NCBI GenBank assembly: GCA_030522415.1
Contig: CM060104.1
Span: 8,877,501 to 8,941,500 of the forward strand
Source of the DNA: Channallabes apus
Taxonomy: Eukaryota > Chordata > Actinopteri > Siluriformes > Clariidae
DNA: 64,000 bases
Direction: 5' to 3'
The notes beneath the pieces are model-generated. The model saw only the letters and a list, made by a program, of their open reading frames with translations. It did not search any database and had not been told where the DNA came from. Shown here one piece after another: positions 60,519 through 64,000 of this stretch (within the stretch, counting starts at the first letter, position 1; each line of letters opens with the position of its first letter). Position numbers and translations under genes: made by a program.

Positions 60519-60715
60519 AGTGGAACCTTGAATTACAAGCACAAATCGTGCTCATATTTCTGTGTCAAAACAAGAACCGCATGCATGATACATGATACTT
60601 GGTACTCGTAAACCAAGACTTCGTTCGTTTTTCAAGTCAAAATTTCTTACAAATCTTTGCTCATCTTGCGTAACATTCGCAAACCGCGTTACTCGCAATC
60701 CAAGGTTTCACTGTA
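60519..60715. mobile_element. short inverted-repeat MITE
   Basis: About 197 bp with inverted ends AGTGGAACCTTGAATTACAA (left) and CAGTGAAACCTTGGATTGCG (right complement), and GCTCAT/ACTCGTA motifs inside. Resembles a common fish repeat whose ends also appear near 41060-41500. Confidence 0.6.
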
Positions 60716-60719
60716 CTCT

Positions 60720-61260
60720 GAAATAGGGTCCATTTGAACTAATCAGACTACAAACTACCTTTTTTCATTGTTTCAAAGTCCAATCTTTATGCTTTATGTT
60801 TCTGATTACTAGTGATGGGAATCACCAATCACCTCCTGAAACAATATCAATTCTTGGGTGCCGTTTATATATGAGGTTGATGAGAAGATCACTGATCACA
60901 GCCAATCAAACTAAAAACCAGCCGATTCTGGTCACTGGCCGATCGACTAGTTCATCTATTATAAATATAATATGTTTTTAAAAAATAATTGATTTTGGAG
61001 TGCACCTTCACTAATAAACAAAGTTTGATTTCTACTGGTTATCTTTTATGATGCAACTTCATCAAGTGTTTGAGCAATCTTCATTCATAATTTTTTTTTG
61101 ACCACATTACTGAGTTTTTTTTTTTAAATCACATTGTTGAGTTGTTAGTTAAGCACTATCCTTCCAGGTTTTAACAGTTCATAACCCAATATCAGTAATT
61201 GTAATGTTTATTTTGCTTGATGCAGGGCAATAATTTGATCCATCTGAAACTCGTTTGTTA
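60720..61260 (-). mobile_element. Tc1-like relic with internal insertion
   Basis: On the minus strand near 60750-60785 WTLKQ-KKVV corresponds to the segment before the first catalytic Asp. The right part (AATAATTTGATCCATCTGAA) resembles Tc1 non-coding 5' sequence, as at 13640. The middle (60811-60970, GTGATGGGAATCACCAATCA...) is probably another MITE. Confidence 0.4.
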
Positions 61261-61960
61261 TGTATAAACTTTATAGTGCACCGTATGGTACTGTAAGGAC
61301 TAAAGAAACTGATGGACAGTACAGCAGCAGCACTACGTACTGTGTCTTGCAACAAGACAACACAAGTGTATTGTTGTTACCTAGCATGAACGTGTCAATG
61401 TCATACATCACGCATATATGTCATACATCAACATTACAATACAAAAGCAAGTATCAAATTTATAATAGAAAGCAAATTGATTGACATTCCTATAGATCTG
61501 GGAAACGAGCTGTAATGTCCCTAAGCTTGTCCTCCCACAAAGCCTGAAACAGCAAGTCTACCACTAAATCATATCTTTTTCTTTCTGCTCCCCACAGTGT
61601 TTCTGAATTCAGTTCTAGGTTGTGGTTGACCACTCATGCACATACTCTAGAGTTTATTCAAGCACAACAAAGTCTCCCCACTATGAGGCCCTGTAGACCT
61701 TTGCATAATTTCTGTCTATTTCTATTAAACTGAACCCAAAAATGTACAATATACCTGTAACAAGATGAAGACGGCAACAATGCAAATTAAGTTTTCTATG
61801 TGGAGCCGTCTGAGATCGTTAGATGTCAAATTAAAATCTTAATAGAAATCGGTCATAGATCAGTGTGAAAACCTCCATTTCTGCACAAGTTCAGCCCAAA
61901 AGGGCATGTGTAATAAGAACTCCTCAATTGATAGGTAGTGTAACAGAGGTAGATAAACAT
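61261..61960. other. gene-free stretch
   Basis: No gene or element recognised. Confidence 0.4.
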
Positions 61961-61967
61961 AATGAAA

Positions 61968-62042
61968 GTGTGTGTGTGTGTACACGTGTGTGAACGTGTA
62001 TGTGTGTGAGTGTGTGAGTGAGTGAGTGAGTGAACGTGTATG
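61968..62042 (+). repeat. TG-rich minisatellite, left part
   Basis: GTGTGTGTGTGTACACGTGT, then (GTGA)n and two GAACGTGTATG motifs. The same motifs recur at 63645-64000, across the Tc1 insertion. Confidence 0.8.
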
Positions 62043-63644
62043 TACAGTGGTGTGAAAAACTATTTGCCCCCCTCCTGATTTCTTATTCTTTTGCATGTTT
62101 GTCACACAAAATGTTTCTGATCATCAAACACATTTAACTATTAGTCAAAGATAACACAAGTAAACACAAAATGCAGTTTTTAAATGAGGGGTTTTATTAT
62201 TTAGGGAGAAAAAAAATCCAAACCTACATGGCCCTGTGTGAAAAAGTAATTGCCCCCTGAACCTAATAACTGGTTGGGCCACCCTTAGCAGCAATAACTG
62301 CAATCAAGCGTTTGCGATAACTTGCAACGAGTCTTTTACAGCGCTCTGGAGGAATTTTGGCCCACTCATCTTTGCAGAATTGTTGTAATTCAGCTTTATT
62401 TGAGGGTTTTCTAGCATGAACCGCCTTTTTAAGGTCATGCCACAACATCTCAATAGGATTCAGGTCAGGACTTTGACTAGGCCACTCCAAAGTCTTCATT
62501 TTGTTTTTCTTCAGCCATTCAGAGGTGGATTTGCTGGTGTGTTTTGGGTCATTGTCCTGCTGCAGCACCCAAGATCGCTTCAGCTTGAGTTGACGAACAG
62601 ATGGCCGGACATTCTCCTTCAGGATTTTTTGGTAGACAGTAGAATTCATGGTTCCATCTATCACAGCAAGCCTTCCAGGTCCTGAAGCAGCAAAACAACC
62701 CCAGACCATCACACTACCACCACCATATTTTACTGTTGGTATGATGTTCTTTTTCTGAAATGCTGTGTTACTTTTACGCCAGATGTAACGGGACACGCAC
62801 CTTCCAAAAAATTCAACTTTTGTCTCGTCGGTCCACAAGGTATTTTCCCAAAAGTCTTGGCAATCATTGAGATGTTTTTTAGCAAAATTGAGACGAGCCT
62901 TAATGTTCTTTTTGCTTAAAAGTGGTTTGCGCTTTGGAAATCTGCCATGCAGGCCGTTTTTGAGTCGTGAACGCTGACCTTAATTGAGGCAAGTGAGGCC
63001 TGCAGTTCTTTAGATGTTGTCCTGGGGTCTTTTGTGGCCTCTCGGATGAGTTGTCTCTGCGCTCTTGGGGTAATTTTGGTCGGCCGGCCACTCGTGGGAA
63101 GGTTCACCACTGTTCCATGTTTTTGCCATTTGTGGATAATGGCTCTCACTGTGGTTCGCTGGAGTCCCAAAGCTTTAGAATTGGCTTTATAACCTTTACC
63201 AGACTGATAGATCTCAATTACTTTTGTTCTCATTTGTTCCTGAATTTCTTTGGATCTTGGCATGATGTCTAGCTTTTGAGGTGCTTTTGGTCTACTTCTC
63301 TGTGTCAGGTAGCTCCTATTTAAGTGATTTCTTGATTGAAACAGGTGTGGCAGTAATCAGGCCTGGGGGTGACTACAGAAATTGAACTCAGGTGTGATAA
63401 ACCACAGTTAAGTTATTTTTTAACAAGGGGGGCAATCACTTTTTCACACAGGGCCATGTAGATTTTGAGTCTTTTTTCTGCCTTAATAACGTAAACCTTC
63501 ATTTAAAAACTGCATTTTGTGTTCAATTATGTTATCTTTGACTAATAGTTAACGGTTTTTGATGAGCAGAAACATTGAAGTGTGACAAACATGCAAAAGA
63601 ATAAGAAATCAGGAAGGGGGCAAATAGTTTTTCACACCACTGTA
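62043..63644 (-). mobile_element. Tc1-like transposon, nearly complete
   Basis: About 1600 bp with long inverted ends starting TACAGTGGTGTGAAAAACTA (complement on the right), TA at both edges. It carries a transposase on the minus strand that is broken only in its middle. The best preserved DNA transposon in the window. Confidence 0.92.
62263..63263 (-). pseudogene. Tc1-like transposase, one apparent deletion/frameshift
   Basis: The N-terminal frame starts at 63263 (MPRSKEIQEQMRTKVIEIYQ) and includes helix-turn-helix segments (SNSKALGLQRTTVRAI-like, HKWQKHGTVVNLPTSGRPTK). Near 62965 the frame breaks where a short helix of the second DNA-binding domain is missing, then the second frame is open through FPKRKPLLSKKNIKARLNFA to the stop at 62263. 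Catalytic residues are present: LWTDETKVEFF, VLQQDNDPKHTSK, SPDLNPIEMLWHDLK. Family length about 340 residues. A single small deletion would explain the break. Confidence 0.9.
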
Positions 63645-63774
63645 CGTGTGTGTGTGTGTGTGTACGTGTGTGTGTGTGTACGTGTGTGTGTGTGTGTGTG
63701 TACACGTGTGTGTCTGTGTGTGTGTGTACACGTGTGTGTGTGTGTGTGTACACGTGTGTGTGTGTGTGTGTGTA

Positions 63775-63805
<31 letters not shown>

Positions 63806-63898
63806 ACACGTGTGTGTGTGTGTGTGTACACGTGTGTGTGTGTGTGTGTACACGTGTGTGTGTGTGTGTGTACACGTGTGTGTGTGTGTGTGTGTGTA

Positions 63899-63934
<36 letters not shown>

Positions 63935-64000
63935 TGAGAGAGAAAGAGTGAGTGAGTGAGTGAGTGAGTGAACGTGTGTGTGTGTGTGTGTGTGTGTGTG
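63645..64000 (+). repeat. TG minisatellite with regular TACACGTG units
   Basis: Ten or so units of (GT)n separated by TACACGTG, unit length about 18-34 bp, then GAGTGAGAGAGAAAGAG, (TGAG)n and another GT run at the window end. All open frames here are repeat artefacts. Confidence 0.92.

Noticed and set aside
63532..63959. Several 88-125 residue open frames rich in Val-Cys or Thr-His
   Set aside because: They are translations of the (GT)n minisatellite.

Overview
This window is genomic DNA from a ray-finned fish, probably an otophysan such as a catfish. That guess rests on three things: a vertebrate gene split by GT-AG introns, a density of Tc1-like, hAT, Harbinger and L2-type elements typical of fish, and two tRNA-derived SINE types that I associate with siluriform and related genomes. 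The lineage is inference; the vertebrate nature is clear. No bacterial operon, CRISPR array or similar system is present.

The only host protein-coding gene I can support is hivep3 (Schnurri-3/KRC/ZAS3), on the minus strand between 18157 and 3068. It can be joined from six coding exons (14042-18157, 13736-13881, 8539-8714, 8240-8341, 4400-5016, 3068-3817). Splice sites and phases all agree and give about 1968 residues. It carries both paired zinc-finger (ZAS) domains, the middle single finger, the acidic stretch and the Ser/Pro-rich tail. Positions 1-3067 are 3' UTR and downstream DNA. From 18158 to the right end the DNA is most likely the 5' side of hivep3 (long introns and upstream flank). 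A 179-bp exon-like segment on the minus strand at 35013-35191 is a candidate 5' non-coding exon.

The rest is mostly transposon debris, with several clear nestings. An L2-type LINE lies at 21.3-25.2 kb. A hAT-like element at 25469-27102 has near-perfect 8-bp target duplications. A Tc1-like transposase gene at 27.4-29.6 kb is split by a PIF/Harbinger element. A 456-bp mariner-type element lies at 30.35 kb. A Tc1 copy and a second Tc1 tail abut at 31.2-32.8 kb, and an RTE-like LINE 3' end lies at 36.7-37.3 kb. Several V-SINE-like copies occur, three with clear target-site duplications, together with a second SINE type at 43.06 kb. Two copies of a ~585-bp inverted-terminal-repeat element lie at 45.7 and 59.8 kb. 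A hAT-like element with perfect 8-bp duplications sits in a Tc1 relic at 55.0-57.0 kb. A fairly well preserved Tc1 copy at 62.0-63.6 kb sits inside a TG-rich minisatellite that runs to the end of the window.

I did not find a convincing new biological system. The items most worth a second look are the candidate 5' exon, the nested elements whose insertion sites can be read, the two-copy inverted-repeat family, local low-copy duplications at 47.8-50.6 kb, several long perfect hairpins, and short coding-like fragments at 10.47 kb and 32.8 kb that I could not identify.
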